Shown: one piece after another, positions 18,819 to 31,265 of the stretch
Numbering within the stretch: the first letter of the stretch is position 1
Layout: each line of letters begins with the position of its first letter
DNA from: Aedes albopictus
Lineage: Eukaryota > Arthropoda > Insecta > Diptera > Culicidae
Length of the DNA: 64,000 nucleotides
NCBI RefSeq assembly: GCF_035046485.1
Contig: NC_085136.1
Coordinates: 323,544,175-323,608,174, forward strand
Reading direction: 5' to 3'
The notes under the pieces: generated by a model
Seen by the model: the letters and a program-made list of their open reading frames with translations, nothing else
Databases searched by the model: none
Told to the model about the DNA's origin: nothing
Program-made: the position numbers and the translations under genes

Positions 18819-18919
18819 TTAACCCTTATGTGGCCGGCAGGGTACCCGGGTACCCAACACCCATTTAAAATACACGGTGTAGAAAAAAGCAAAAAGTTTG
18901 CCGGCCACATAACGGTTAA
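18819..18919. mobile_element. TTAA-flanked piggyBac-type MITE, 101 bp
   Basis: TTAACCCTTATGTGGCCGGC at the left faces GCCGGCCACATAACGGTTAA at the right, with TTAA at both ends. TTAA duplication and CCC starts are typical of piggyBac-mobilised elements. Confidence 0.75.
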
Positions 18920-19166
18920 ATAAATTTTAGGCTAAAATAATCGGATTGTTTTTTTTTTAAACTCTAAAACGCCTAACAGTATGCAATGCGCGTACATTCA
19001 TTCATAATTGCCAGTGTTCATTTCGCCCCGAATCGACTACAACATTGAAATTGCTATTTTTGGCAAGTTCTGTTCAAAAATATAATACTTCATCCAAGTG
19101 TAGAATTAGCATAAGTTAAAATACACATAAATACAAACAAAAAAAAAAAAAAAATACTTCATCCAT

Positions 19167-21103
19167 TGCACAATGGGTCCAGAGCCGTATTTACGAAGAC
19201 AAAAATGTTTGTGCCTAAACCATAAGTTTACGATACATGGTGTCTTTGGGAAACTTTCTTCTTATTTTTCGACCTTTTTTCTCATTATTGTGAAATTAGG
19301 GTGGTCCCTCTAGTTTCGCTGATCCAAACATCTGCTTCTTAATAGTTTTATGTACGTTCACAAAATGTTCTACAAAGTTGTAAAAGAACTTATTTAGAGC
19401 AAGTTTGCCGAAGAAACTATTATTCTATCTCTTATGGTTCATAACTTATAATTGTTTAACAGATTCATGTTAGGGTGATCCAAGAATTTTAGTTTTCCTG
19501 AAATAACTTTTAATTCGTTCGTTTCTCGTAAATACATTGTTCCGAGCACTTTTAGAACTATCAACGACGCATATTTTTTCCAAAGAGCTCAAAGTTCTAA
19601 CTCTCATAGTTAAGAAGATATTGGCATTTTTCTTCGAAAAATCACTTTTTTTCAAAATGTCATATCTCAAAAAGGAGCAAATGGATTTTCAATCTCCCGG
19701 TTGCATTGGAAAGATCGTACTCTGTTCTATTTATGGTGAAAAAACTGTAGGTACCTTTTTTGTTTGAAGCTTTTTATTGAATTTTGAAAATACGATTTTT
19801 TTGATGGAAAAGCAGTTGTAACTTTGAAAATCGATGAGATACAAACTTGGCGTCTTCGACAAAATTGTGAGTTTTTGGCTGCTATAAAAGTGCCCAGAAC
19901 AAAGTATTGCGAAAAAATCAACACATAAAATTATATTGAGTAAAAACAGATTTTCATATAAAAAATGACACATTTCAAGCAAATTCAACTCGTCTTTGTT
20001 AGTTAGATCAAAGTAGCTTGGTAAATGGTCATCCATTTCATTGTAGAACCAATGTTTATTAATACTGTCATCACCATTTAGGTACAACGTTGATAAGATA
20101 TTGTAAATCATGTAACTTTGATAGGGTTTTACGTTAACCTAAACATATACTAGTGATTGACATTTTCACTATCCATACATTGAAGTGATGAAATTGAAAT
20201 TAAATTGATGGAAATCAGCTCAAAATCACATTTTAAGTTGAGTTCATTGATGAATTATGGATTATAAGCAAGTTTAAATATTTTCGACATGGTTACTTCG
20301 ATCTATCTAACAAAGACTAGTCGAGTTTGCTGAAATTGTTCCGCTTTCCATGTGAAAATCTGTTTTTACTCAATATAATTTTTTGTGTTGATTTTTTCGC
20401 AATACTTTGTTCTGGGCACTTTTATAGCAGCCAAAAACTCACAATTTTGTCGAAGACGCCAAGGTTGTATCTCATCGATTTTCAAAGTTACAACTGCTTT
20501 TCCATGAAAAAATCGTATTTTCAAAATTCAATAAAAAGCTTCAAACAAAAAAGGTACCTACAGTTTTTTCACCATAAATAGAACAGAGTACGATCTTTCC
20601 AATGCAACCGGGAGATTGAAAATCCATTTGCTCCTTTTTGAGATATGACATTTTGAAAAAAAAAGTGATTTTTCGAAGAAAAATGCCAATATCTTCTTAA
20701 CTATGAGAGTTAGAACTTTGAGCTCTTCGGAAAAAATATGCGTCGTTGATAGTTCTAAAAGTGCTCGGAAAAAAGTATTTACGAGAAACGAACGAATTAA
20801 AAGTTATTTCAGGAAAACTAAAATTCTTGGATCACCCTAACCATAAGAGATAGAATAATGGTTTCTTCGGCAAACTTGCTCTAAATAAGTTCTTTTACAA
20901 CTTTGTAGAACATTTTGTGAACGTACATAAAACTATTAAAAAGCAGATGTTTGGATAAGCGAAACTAGAGGGACCACCCTAATTTCACAATAATGAGAAA
21001 AAAGGTCGAAAAATAAGAAGAAAGTTTCCCATGGTGTCTAAAACTTATGGTTTAGGCACAAACATTTTTGTCTTCGTAAACACGGCTCTGGACCCATTGT
21101 GCA
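19167..21103. mobile_element. 1.9 kb foldback element with ~800 bp arms
   Basis: TGCACAATGGGTCCAGAGCC at the left faces its reverse complement at the right end. Arms run about 19167-19985 and 20325-21103 at very high identity, around a ~340 bp unique centre. The short ORFs in the arms are mirror pairs and not genes. Confidence 0.85.
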
Positions 21104-21415
21104 TTGCTAAATCTGCGTATACATGTAGATAAGCTAACAATTAACTTGTTTGTATGGTGGACACACTCAAACACTCGTAATGCCTTATTTGGTGCTGCTT
21201 AGAAATTATAAGAAATCCACCATATGAAAAACATACTTCAATTTCAATGATATTTTGGTTATTTTGAAGGAATATAAATGGTACTTTTGAAAAATAGAAC
21301 AATGACTTGTTCCTTTACACTTATACATTAAACGTTTTACATAAAAGTCAACAGTTTCGGCAAAAACAGAGGTGTCCATTTCGCCCCGGGTGTCCATTAT
21401 GCCCCTAATCCCCCT

Positions 21416-22118
21416 AACTCACAATTTTAACTCAACCCTACACTCAGCGAAGTAAATTAACGAAATTTATCAAAATACCTTATGAATGTTAATCATAACT
21501 GTGAAGTATGAATGCCTTTTGAAAACAGATCGTGCTTGTTATAATCAATTTTATAAAGATAAACATACGAAAAGAGCAAATAAATCGTAAAATGATGCAG
21601 ATTGGAATCGAGCCATGAACTTCGGGATTACTGAGCTCGTGCCCAACCCACAGGGCTATCGACGCTTGAGGGTATCGTTTTTTTACAAATTTGTATAAAA
21701 ATCAAGTTGTCAGTCGATTCATGAAATTCAATGTAATCGTTGAATTATTTAAGGCTCAATTGAGAATGGCAAATGTTCCAGAACAAAATAGCACTTTTTC
21801 ACAAAATAATCGACAAATCGAAGAAAATAAGAATGTCCGATTGTTTTTTTAGTCAATTATGACAGTCGGACACGCTGGTTTTATTCACTTTTTCGTCATA
21901 CTGGAGAAAAGTGCTTTTTTACTTTTGGATAGTAAGCGATTCTCCTTTGAGCCTTAAAGGCCGTTTGATAAGTGAGACCTCCTTAAGTTTATTTGGCCGA
22001 ATGTATAGGACGGCTACATCTTGTAATGGGAACATGAAGAATGATTCAGTGCGTCCTTGTATAATTTTTAAAGAAATTCTTCTTATTTTTTTTTTGAAGT
22101 GGATACCTTAAAAGATCA
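21416..22118. other. AT-rich stretch without recognised features
   Basis: No supported ORF or repeat. Confidence 0.3.
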
Positions 22119-22398
22119 GGGGTCCATATAGCCGAGGCGGTAAACGCACGGGTATTCAGCATGACCATGCTGAGGGTGACGGGTTCGATTCCCGGTCGGT
22201 CCAGGATCTTTTCGTAAAGGAAATTTCCTTGACTTCCTTGGGCATAGAGTATCTTCCTGCCTGCCACACGATATACACATGCAAAATGGTCATTGGCAGA
22301 GGAAGCTCTCAGTTAATAACTGTGAAAGTGCTCATAGAACACTAAGCTGAGAAGCAGGCTTTGTCCCAATGAGGACGTTACGCCAAGAAGAGAGAGAC
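22119..22398 (+). mobile_element. tRNA-derived SINE
   Basis: A box-like ATAGCCGAGGCGGTAAACGC and B box GGTTCGATTCC (22182-22192) form a pol III promoter. A SINE body with AACACTAAGCTGAGAAGCAG and an AGAGAGAGA end follows. The minus-strand ORF over it is an artefact of the SINE. Confidence 0.8.
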
Positions 22399-22645
22399 TA
22401 ACCCCACTCGTGGGCTCCAAACTACTCACGTAACAGCACCTAGTTAACAAGTGTTTCACCCATTTTCGCACCAGTCGTTCGTTCCCATGCGAGTAAAATA
22501 ATGAGCTGTCGCCTTTGCGGTGCGGTTGTCTCTATTCTCTTACTTTCCAACCATACCATCCAATGCTTTTTTGCACTTTTGTGGATTATCGCAATACATA
22601 TTGCGTTTCTGTAGTGTCATTGCAAATCTTATATTAATTGAAAAC
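22399..22645. repeat. Dispersed repeat, inverted copy at 55770-56020
   Basis: CCCACTCGTGGGCT, CACCCATTTTCGCACC and GTCGTTCGTTCCCATG occur in the same order in the reverse complement of 55770-56020. A shorter piece recurs at 51835-51865. Confidence 0.65.
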
Positions 22646-24215
22646 TGTCAAAATTGAAACCGAAGGTTATTTTTAGCAGATCTTTAAAGATAATAATAAA
22701 CTCTATGGAAAATATTCGAGATGAGTTTTTTTGTAGAAAAAAATATGAAGGAAGCAAAAATTTTTTTCTGAATTTTTAAGATAGTTTTGATTTATAGGCG
22801 GTTTTATTTAGGAACTTTTCGCCAAAAATAACAAGAAGTTTTGAACGAATTTCATGAACTCATTTCTTACTCATTTCTGATATTATAGGCAAGGAAATTC
22901 CTGTGAGCTTTTTAGGCCAAAGTGAAATGACCCTTACGAGGAAAGGAATTGTGAACTTTGCTTATCTCTAGTAGTATATTTGAAAACTACGCTGTATGCT
23001 GGACTTTGCCTTTAAGGAGCCACATATACTACGGATGAATCAATTTCTGATTCTGATGTTCTTTACGCCGAAATCGCAGATGGGGAACTGAAATGCTTTA
23101 GAATGTTTTCTGATGATGAATTTGAAAATAAAAGCAATCATCTTCCAATCGAAGCAACGAATAAATGAAAATATTGTTTGTTTTGTTACGAGCATGTAAC
23201 TTCACGTATGATGTTGCCAAACTAAAAAAATACATTGAAACAGATTTTAATTAAATTTATTGTTGATTGAAAAAAAAGCGACCATAATAAAGACGACCAC
23301 AGTTCAAACTTTACTTTATTTCTAAAATAATAGTTAAATCTTGTCATGATCACGATTGCAAGTATAATTATTTACGTCTATTTATAAGTTATACTATTGT
23401 AATTTCTTATGTGATAACAGTCTGCAAGGATTTTATGCAGCCAGATTAGTTATATGTAATAAACTTCGATTTTAAAAGTTGTCATAAAACTCAAGCTAGA
23501 ACCTTTCTGTAGCATATGTGCATAATGATCATAATAAGTACCTAAAACAAACATTTTCATCATCATAATTCATAACAAAGCAACTGAAACAATCCACAAC
23601 AGATCTTCATATTCACTTTCTTCCATTTTCTCAATTTTTTCACGCTCATTCGTCTCGCTCTCTGATGGGTAGATATTCAGAGAGACATTAGATATCAGTT
23701 ATAGTTTGACACACTTTAGTGTTCGGATTGAGAGTAGAGAAGGGAAGTAATGTGGTGGATGGAGAGCATATATAATACTGATACTAATATTTAAATTAAA
23801 AAATATGATAAATTCTTAAATCCAAGAAAAAAAATTAAATATGGTATCACTGACAAGAACTTTCGTTTTCCTTCGTGTCCTGAATCGTGCTCTGAGAGTG
23901 AAGTATTGGTGGAATGCGTAGAATCAGTGTGGTCATATTTTCAAGTCTTGACCGCTGGTTCGCAAGAGCCGTGTAGATTATGCATGTTATGATGGAACTC
24001 TGTATAATGCTCTGTAAGTTTATGCAAATATGTATAAGTGAGTAAATGAAGATTTCCGAATCATAAAATCATCGAGTTGAGGCTTCGTCATATCTTCAAC
24101 GAACAAAATTATTGGAATTAGGTGATGTCAACGATCAAGATGATTAGAATTAGGTGATGTCAAGGTGCTAAACCACTGTTGGTTTCATTTCGATAACTGT
24201 TGACAATTTGCCAGT
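22646..24215. other. AT-rich intergenic stretch
   Basis: No ORF above background. No tRNA-like or inverted-repeat structure was recognised. Confidence 0.3.
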
Positions 24216-25659
24216 TTAACCCTCTAATACCCAAATTTTTGATTTTGATCTAAATATCATTTTTCGTCATTTAAAATCGATTTAAACATGTTTTGGAAGA
24301 TGATTCTTTTTAATTCTCGATTTCGTGAATTTCAGTTTATGATTTTTCTAATTTTTATTTTTGAACTTCCCCACACTTTTATATTTTTTCTGGAAGCCAT
24401 TTTGGGGAACAAATTTTTTGAGATGAAAACATTTTGAGATTTCATGATTATTGTTGAAATATTATTATTTTAAATTTTTTTCACAGAAAATTTTATTTTC
24501 CGTGTAATTTTAAGGAAAATAATTTTAGAGTGTATTCGATTCCCTTAAACCATTGAACAAGGATAGAATGCTTTGGGAAAATTTTAAAATATGTTAATTG
24601 TAGCGATTCAATACAAAATAAACAATGACTTCTAAAAGGTGACTAAAACATCAATTTTTGAATGATTTTTAACCGTAGTGTGGCCAGCAAAAAAAACACC
24701 CGTAGAAGGCCGGCAGGGTACCCGGGTACCCACGCAATGGAAATGATCATATCTCAGCGATTTTTCCACCGATTTTAAAAGTTTTTGCCTCATTCAACTC
24801 AGAAACTCATTATCTATCGAGATCGTATTTGGTTGGACCGGTCCGATCACCATAGGTACCGGAAAATCCGGATTTCCGGATCCGTGTTTTTATACAATAG
24901 AATATACGGGATTTTCGGTAGGTTAGTAGCAATTTCGGTACCAAGCATCGTAAAATTGCTTTGGCATATTGTATCTGACCGGCAGGGAATCATAAAACGT
25001 GTTGACTTTGAAACTGTGATTTCGGAACACGCTTCCCGTGCGGCCATGGTTGACCATAAACACTTTAAGGTATCCTAGCCTTAACAATGTGGGTTTCAAT
25101 ATGGTATAAGGACATGCTCCCAAAAATATGGATTTTCCGAAAACCACGGTGATTAGATCGGTCTAACCAAATATTTTCCCGATAGATGATGAGTTTCTGA
25201 ATTGAATGAGCTAAAAATTTCCAAAATCGATGAGAAATTGACGGAGATATGATCATTTCAATTTCGTGGGTACCCGGGTACCCTGCCGGCCTTCCACGTA
25301 ATAAAAAAATGCAGGAGCCCCTCCCCCTGCCCCTCCTCACTTTAAAATTTGGTCAACCCCAGTAATAGATGTATATTCACGAGTTCTAAGATCTAACAGA
25401 GTTCCAACATCCTAGTCTCAATAACCATTCAAATATCGAGATTTGAAATTGAAAAAGGTACCCGGGTACCCTGCCGGCGACATAAGTGTTAAAAAATGTA
25501 AATACGCTTTAAAATACACCAAAAACCATTTTGAGATATACAGAACAGTCCTAAATATCAGCCAAAAATATAAAAAAAATGATTTTCCACGAAACAAAAA
25601 TTACAAAAATGCTCAAACTATACCCCGTCTAAAGGCGGGATTGGGTATTAGAGGGTTAA
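24216..25659. mobile_element. TTAA-flanked piggyBac-type element, 1.44 kb
   Basis: TTAACCCTCTAATACCCAA at the left faces TTGGGTATTAGAGGGTTAA at the right. A second TTAA-flanked element is nested inside. No transposase. Confidence 0.8.
24669..25492. mobile_element. Nested TTAA-flanked element with GGGTACCCGGGTACC arms
   Basis: TTAACCGTAGTGTGGCCAGC at the left faces GCCGGCGACATAAGTGTTAA at the right. Inner arms beginning AAGGCCGGCAGGGTACCC (about 24708) and ending GGGTACCCTGCCGGCCTT (about 25272-25293) fold back over about 250 bp each. The end motif is shared with the small MITE at 18819-18919. Confidence 0.7.
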
Positions 25660-25845
25660 GGTGTAATAATTAGAAACTTTTTTTATTATTGTTTTTTAAC
25701 AGTTTCTGTTGCGAGTAGGAATTACTGGAAGAATTCCTTAAAGTGATGCTGATAAAAAATTCCTGGAAGAATGCTTGGAGAGATTCTTGTACGAAATATT
25801 TGAGGAGTTTGTAGGTGTTATTTGCGAGGAGTCCTTTGTATTTTA

Positions 25846-26155
25846 GACGGGTTTGGGCGTCTAGTGGCCACAGCTTCTGATTCGTATGCAGAAGGTCATG
25901 GATTCAATCCCTGGCCCATCCCTTTCCTCCTACCTTGTATCTTTCTATCTACTTTCTTTTTTTCTCTCTCTACTCTACATATACAACTCATGTATATCAT
26001 AGGTTCACAGCCATCGCTAGAACCAGAAACAAATTGAAAACGTCGTTTCCCTTCCTTCCAACTTCCACAGCACAGTGTATATAACGCCAGCAAGTTATGC
26101 AACCAAAGCGAACTGTGCCGCTTGACGTTCATACTCACCACACAATCTATCACTT
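25846..26155 (+). mobile_element. tRNA-like SINE
   Basis: A tRNA-like head with B box GGATTCAATCC (25900-25910) is followed by a body containing CCTTGTATCTTTCTATCTAC and GCAACC..AGCGAACTGTGC. The body recurs at 61505-61720 without the head. Confidence 0.6.
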
Positions 26156-26449
26156 TACGAACACTATAAACAAATCATCTATCCATGGATCGCATCGCCG
26201 ATCCAACGGTAACTCCCAGATCTTCCATCCTTTCCGTCTAACAAATATCCCAGTCCGTGCGGGTTGTGGGGACGCAGAAAATGTTGTGTGTGTTGTCCGG
26301 GGAAATGACTTTCGAAGGAATGTAGCACATTCTAAAATAACATTATTATTTATTAAGTGCATATGTTTAGCATTCGTTTGATTTGATTATTGCTACTTAC
26401 TAATGTTCCGAAAGCAAAATAAATATAAAGAATGAGCAAATTCAAACTC

Positions 26450-26790
26450 AGTTCATGACGCATTTGTTTCCTACGTGGACACAAATATTGTCTGTTTTGA
26501 CGATGACGCACTTGGTTTCGGCGGCAGTTTTTCGTCGCCTGCCTGGGCCTGTTCCACATTCGCCATCAAAACAGACAAACAATTGATTGACACAGTGTCA
26601 ACGGATGGCTACACACGCCTTCAACGGGTCTGGCGCCACCGGCAATCGGCATCATCCACGTCGTCTCTGTACCTAAACTACTGCCCTGTTTCTATCATTC
26701 TCATTTTTTTTTCTATCATTTTCTCTCCATTTCATCTCATTTCAGCTTCTTTCAAGTAAGACCCATTCGCGCGCAGGTTTCTGACCCCAC
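26450..26790 (+). promoter_or_regulatory. Unique GC-richer region upstream of a leader-like exon
   Basis: Non-repetitive sequence between AT-rich flanks, followed by the leader-like segment at 26790-27245. Taken as a possible promoter from context only. Confidence 0.35.
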
Positions 26791-27245
26791 GGATTTTTGT
26801 TAGTGTGTTCTCGAAAGGACCGAACTCCACGCGGAAGTGCGCGAGACTCGTCCGCGCGCGCGATACCATTCAAGATTCGATAACCGTTCCTATAACTGCT
26901 ACATCGTTGTTACCTCTCAGCAAAGGGTGCTGTGTGATCTTCTCGGGCGTACGTCTGGATTTCGCGAATCGTTGAAGCAATTTCCAAGTGCAACAAAATA
27001 ATATAAAAAATAAGTGCAATACAACCAGTTTTTGGTGTGATCGTGGCTTAATCCAAGCAGGCAGTGCTCTACCAGAATCAGATAAAGAATTCCCTAGCCT
27101 ACTGTCGACTGTGGTATTGGAAAGGGTTTTTTTGTGAGAAAATAAATCAAATAATCTCCGTGACTCATTCAGGCGTGTGACAATCAGCGATCGAAGAACG
27201 AAGTACTAAGCGACGAGAAGCTTTCATGCAGCACAAACACACACG
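26790..27245 (+). other. Putative non-coding 5' exon ending at a strong donor
   Basis: GCGCGAGACTCGTCCGCGCG and a leader-like, ORF-poor run up to ACACACG|GTAAGTC (donor 27246). It may be an alternative first exon of the gene beginning at 17.3 kb, or the first exon of a separate gene. The exon start is approximate. Confidence 0.45.
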
Positions 27246-27567
27246 GTAAGTCGACACTCACTCGTTTCTGTAATGTTCTCGTTCTCGTTGCTATTATTGT
27301 CCGCGGTGGGGCGGAAACGTATGACTCATTGCCATAGGTACCGTCAGTTCTTGGGAGGAGGAACATTAGCAAGAAAAACTAGATTCAACATTGTTCTTGT
27401 CAGTCAGCTGTGCATTCCTAATCTTGTTGATGACATATTTTTAATCTATGTTCGATTAGATAAAACAAACGCGTTGCGAATATATACAGAGGAAAATTGA
27501 TCAGCATGGTTCGTCCCATCAATATGTTGCACACATTAGATAAATAGTAAAAACTTGCTACTACTGA

Positions 27568-27645
27568 ACTGCCGCCACTCGCATAACAGTCCCATCTTTG
27601 CTGGGTTTCCTATTCATATGGGACTGTTTTGCGAGTGGGGGCAGT
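27568..27645. mobile_element. Short MITE, 78 bp
   Basis: ACTGCCGCCACTCGCATAAC at the left faces GTTTTGCGAGTGGGGGCAGT at the right, with inner CAGTCCCAT / ATGGGACTG. Confidence 0.7.
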
Positions 27646-28059
27646 GAAGCAATCAATAAACCAGGAAGGGCATTCCTGTGAAACCGCAAATTAGAAAAAA
27701 AGCAAGATAAAGAAGGTTTTGTTTGCGTTGAACATGAAATTTACTTGTAACAAACAACATGGAACAAGCTCACCATTACACCCCTTTTTTCCTAGAAATT
27801 CGCCAACTCCTGCCTATGGATTCCCCGACGCATCAACGATGGGTGTAGTCGCGTACGATAAGATAGGCGTATTGACGTTTCACGTAAATCGAAACAAAAG
27901 ACCTTTGAATCCAACTGGAGAGTCATATTCTAATCCGCACGGCGTCCGTCGCTTTGCCTGCCTGCCTGCTGCATTGGATTGGATTGAAATGGATGTGCAT
28001 TTTCCATTTCTCGTAGCCTTCGTCGTCATTGGAGTGCTGCCGCGCTGGTCTGGAAACTG

Positions 28060-28205
28060 GATTGAGGCTCAGCTGACTTCTTTGTCGTTCTGTTGGCGAG
28101 TGATTTCAACTGGAACAGATCTTGCTTCCCAGCTTAGAGCTCTATGAGCAATTCATACGGTGCTGTAAAGCCGCACCTGTACCAGCTGAGCTAAGAGAGC
28201 CCCAG
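28060..28205 (-). mobile_element. tRNA-like SINE fragment
   Basis: Read on the minus strand it starts with GCTCTCTTAGCTCAGCTGG, an A box, and continues with GAGCTCTAAGCTGGGAAGCA, which matches the SINE body at 22330-22355. The B box is degraded. Confidence 0.5.
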
Positions 28206-28249
28206 TCGCCCAGTGCTCCTTAAATTACAGTGCTTCTAAATATATAAAT

Positions 28250-28560
28250 AAATTCAAACTTGATTCGCGTGCGTTTCCCGTGCCGTGCCTTGTTCCGTTT
28301 CGGGCGTCCATCGCCGGCCGTCTGTCTTTTAATCGTGTTTCTTTCACGTAGCTATCTGGCTGGCATTCGAAATTCCAGTTCCACGTCGTCGGGAAGGAAG
28401 GAACCGGCGCGGTGGTGGCGAGAGAGCAGCACGGAATGGCACGTCAGGAAGTTTCCACTAAAGCTAACAGCAGCTCTCGGTTCCCCGGTCGGTCGGCGGT
28501 ACAAATCGGACGACCACGACACGATGGCGGTTATCACAAATGGTGAATGATTGTAATTTA
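28250..28560 (+). other. GC-rich unique block
   Basis: CCGTGCCGTGCCTTG, several CGG/CCG-rich words and TCGGTCGGCGG mark a GC-rich stretch of 300 bp. It could be a first exon or regulatory block; no donor or ORF decides this. Confidence 0.3.
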
Positions 28561-28930
28561 AGATTTAATAACAGATCTTCGGCTTGTGTCGTATGTTCGT
28601 TTTGGACGTTTTGGAGATTTTCGGTTCGGCTTCCATGATGCATGGTGCATGGTTGAAGCAGTAGTGTGGATTTGCTTGGAAAGTTGCCGCCGGCATTCGG
28701 CTTAAATCCGGTCGCCTGGGAGTATTGTTCGTTAGTTTGCTTTTAGGTGTAGACCTGCAGTAGACCCACGACTGTGGAATGTTTTGGAATGTGAATGGAT
28801 GCAAAATGATTCGGCATTTTGAAATCTGAAATCATAAAATTGTATAAAAGTGCTGACATCAGTAAAACAAGGATATCTATGACTCCATTTATCATTTAGT
28901 AAGTACAAACAGAAATGAAAAGCTTCCTCT

Positions 28931-29190
28931 TCTTTTTCTTTCTGGCTCGACGTTCCAGCTGGAGCTTGGCCTGCCTCACTTCAACTTAGTGTTCTTTGAG
29001 CACTTCCCCAGTTATTGTAATTGAAGGGTTTTATTTGCCTGCCATTGCATGAATTTGTATATTGTGAGACAAGTACAATGATACACTATACCCAGGGCAG
29101 TCGAGAAAAGTTCCCGACCGGATCGGGAATCGAACCCGTCGTCTCCAGATTGGTGATCCAAAGCCTTACCACTAGGCTAACTGGAGACCC
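28931..29190 (-). mobile_element. Feilai-like SINE, reverse orientation
   Basis: On the minus strand: GGGTCTCCAGTTAGCCTAGT (A box), then GGGTTCGATTCCCGATCC (B box), a body with CAATATACAAATTCATGC, and a CCAGCTGGAACGTCG tail. The same order appears in the + copy at 30995. Confidence 0.85.
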
Positions 29191-29773
29191 CAGTTAGTAA
29201 GCCAGACCTGTAGACCCCAGAAAAGCTAAGCACTAAAGTATGTTGTAACCTTCAAGATTATATAAAATGTGCTGGTGATGACGCTTTTACTCGTAATTAT
29301 AGATAGCAGAGTATACTCTAATATCAATACTCGTAACAAAAATACGCGTATATTTAAAAATCAATCAAATGATGTTGCGATGTTATTCAAACTTATGTCT
29401 AAGATTCACTGGCAAGTAAAATGTATAAGAAATATATTTAGAGCGTCATATCCTAGCTAACTTGAAGCTTATTGCAGTTGAGGCCACCTGATCAATATTT
29501 ACAAACATGTATATTTGAATGTCTCGGCAAATCGGATCTGAACACAAATACTTCCAGGACAACTGTTGTAAACACCATCTCTTTGCAAAAAATGCTGAAA
29601 AAAACTTTGTTATATTTTTAAAGAGAATTCCGGAAGGAAGAATTCTGGGAAAAATGTCCCAGAAGAATTCTGGGAAAATCACGGGAAGAACCCTAGGCAG
29701 AATCCGGGAGTGATTATCTGGAAAAGATTAGGAAGAAATTTAAAAAAATAAATAAAGTTAATCTCAGGTTGAA

Positions 29774-30564
29774 TACCGTAATCCGGGGTCAAATTGATCA
29801 CTTTAAAACAACTTTTGCTGATAACATTAGTGGCAATTCAAATATTGCCAAAAGAATTTTTGTAAAATCAGTACCCAGTGGATCTCCATGAAACCATGTG
29901 ACAGGATTTTGTTCAAAAAAACTTTTTAACTTTTAGTTAAATTACTTCAAAAATCAAATAATTGAAGATGCTACTTTGGGGCGAAATTGATCAGTATACA
30001 ATTAAGCATAGGTTAAAATGGAAAAAATCCTTATCCACTTAATTTTGCTCTTCTTAACCCGAATAACGCGTCAAAACTCTTATAACTAGGGAATTTGACA
30101 CTTAAAATGCAAAATTAAATTTTGAAATTTCCCCCCGTAACGCCTAAAGGTAGGCAATTTCCTTTGAAATAAGAGATTTCTGTTACAATAAATTACTTTT
30201 TCGTCGGAAAAGGACCTTTTCATTAACTTATTCATATCCGGAATAGCTTCATAACTTTCCAACAAAGGCTCCACAAAAATGTTAAAACAAAAAAATTACG
30301 GGGTGTCCTTGTGGCAATCGATTGTTTAGAAGCAATTATGTCAGCTAAGTGAGAAATACATTGCAAATTCCTTGAAAAATAAAATAAAACTAACTGTTTC
30401 CTAAAAATTTAAATGATAAAACTCATCTCTAGACGTCTATGAACTAGTTGAAGTAAGAAATTCGAGATCATTGCGACGCTTAAAAGTTCCTGGTATGCAA
30501 TTACAATGTAGTACCCAAATGATCAATTTCACCCCGCTAATCAATTTGACCCCGGTTTACGGTA
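29774..30564. mobile_element. MITE-like element, 0.79 kb
   Basis: TACCGTAATCCGGGGTCAAA at the left faces TTTGACCCCGGTTTACGGTA at the right. GATCAATTT-type words recur inside. No transposase. Confidence 0.75.
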
Positions 30565-30994
30565 CCAGGATTAATCCGTGGAGCCTTTGAAAGAATTTCG
30601 GAAAATTCTTATTTTATTTATGGATGGAATACCGGGGGGAATCAAGAGTTAAAAATATGTGAAAGGGATAACTATCTTGAATAATTCTGGAAGGATTTCC
30701 AGGAGGAATTTCTAAAGGTAACCCTGAAGGAATTTCGAGCGAAATCGCAAGAACAATTCCGAAACAAGTTCCCAAAAAAACTTGGGAAGAATTCCGGGAG
30801 GGTTCACACGAAAAGTTCCCAAAGGAATCCGTGGAAAAGTTCGAGTAGGAATCACTGCACAAATTACAGCAGAAATAACAACTCAAATTTTGGGAGACAT
30901 CCTGTTGAGAGTTCCGGCGCAAATACCTAGAAAAATGGCGGAGGGAATCTCAGGAGATATTTCAGTAATTTATCAAAAGATATTTCGAGAGCAA
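30565..30994. repeat. Decayed GAATTCC-type short repeats
   Basis: Repeated GGAATTTC, GGAAGAATTCCGG and AGGAATC words at 10-20 bp spacing; same kind as at 34.4-37 kb and 47.5-49.2 kb. Confidence 0.6.
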
Positions 30995-31265
30995 GGGTCT
31001 CCAGTTAGCCTAGTGATTAAGGCTATGGAACGCCAATCTAGAGACGGCGTGTTCGATTTCCGTTCCAGTTTGGAAAATTTTCTCGACTCCCTGGGCATAA
31101 TGTATCATTGGACTTGCCTCACAATATACAAATTCATGCAATGACAGGTAAAGAAAGCCCTTCAATTAATAACTGTGGAGTTCTCAAAGAACACTAAGTT
31201 GAAGTGAGGCAGGCCAAGTCCCAGTGGGACGTAGAGCCATAAAGAAGAAAGATAAAAGAAGAAAA
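30995..31265 (+). mobile_element. Feilai-like SINE
   Basis: GGGTCTCCAGTTAGCCTAGT (A box), GTTCGATTTCC (degenerate B box, about 31051), the body ACAATATACAAATTCATGCA and the A/G-rich tail. Confidence 0.85.

Larger units (their letters stand above)
18455..21415. mobile_element. Composite DNA-type element with 27-bp terminal inverted repeats
   Basis: TTGGGGGATTAGGGGCATAA at the left is the reverse complement (one mismatch) of the right end at 21395-21415, both running into a GGACAC / GTGTCC word. Two smaller elements are nested inside. No transposase is seen. Confidence 0.7.

Noticed and set aside
22046..22267. 73-residue minus-strand ORF
   Set aside because: It is the antisense of the SINE promoter region, a frequent false call.
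27719..28147. 142-residue + strand ORF
   Set aside because: No domain; its 3' part runs into a SINE fragment on the minus strand.
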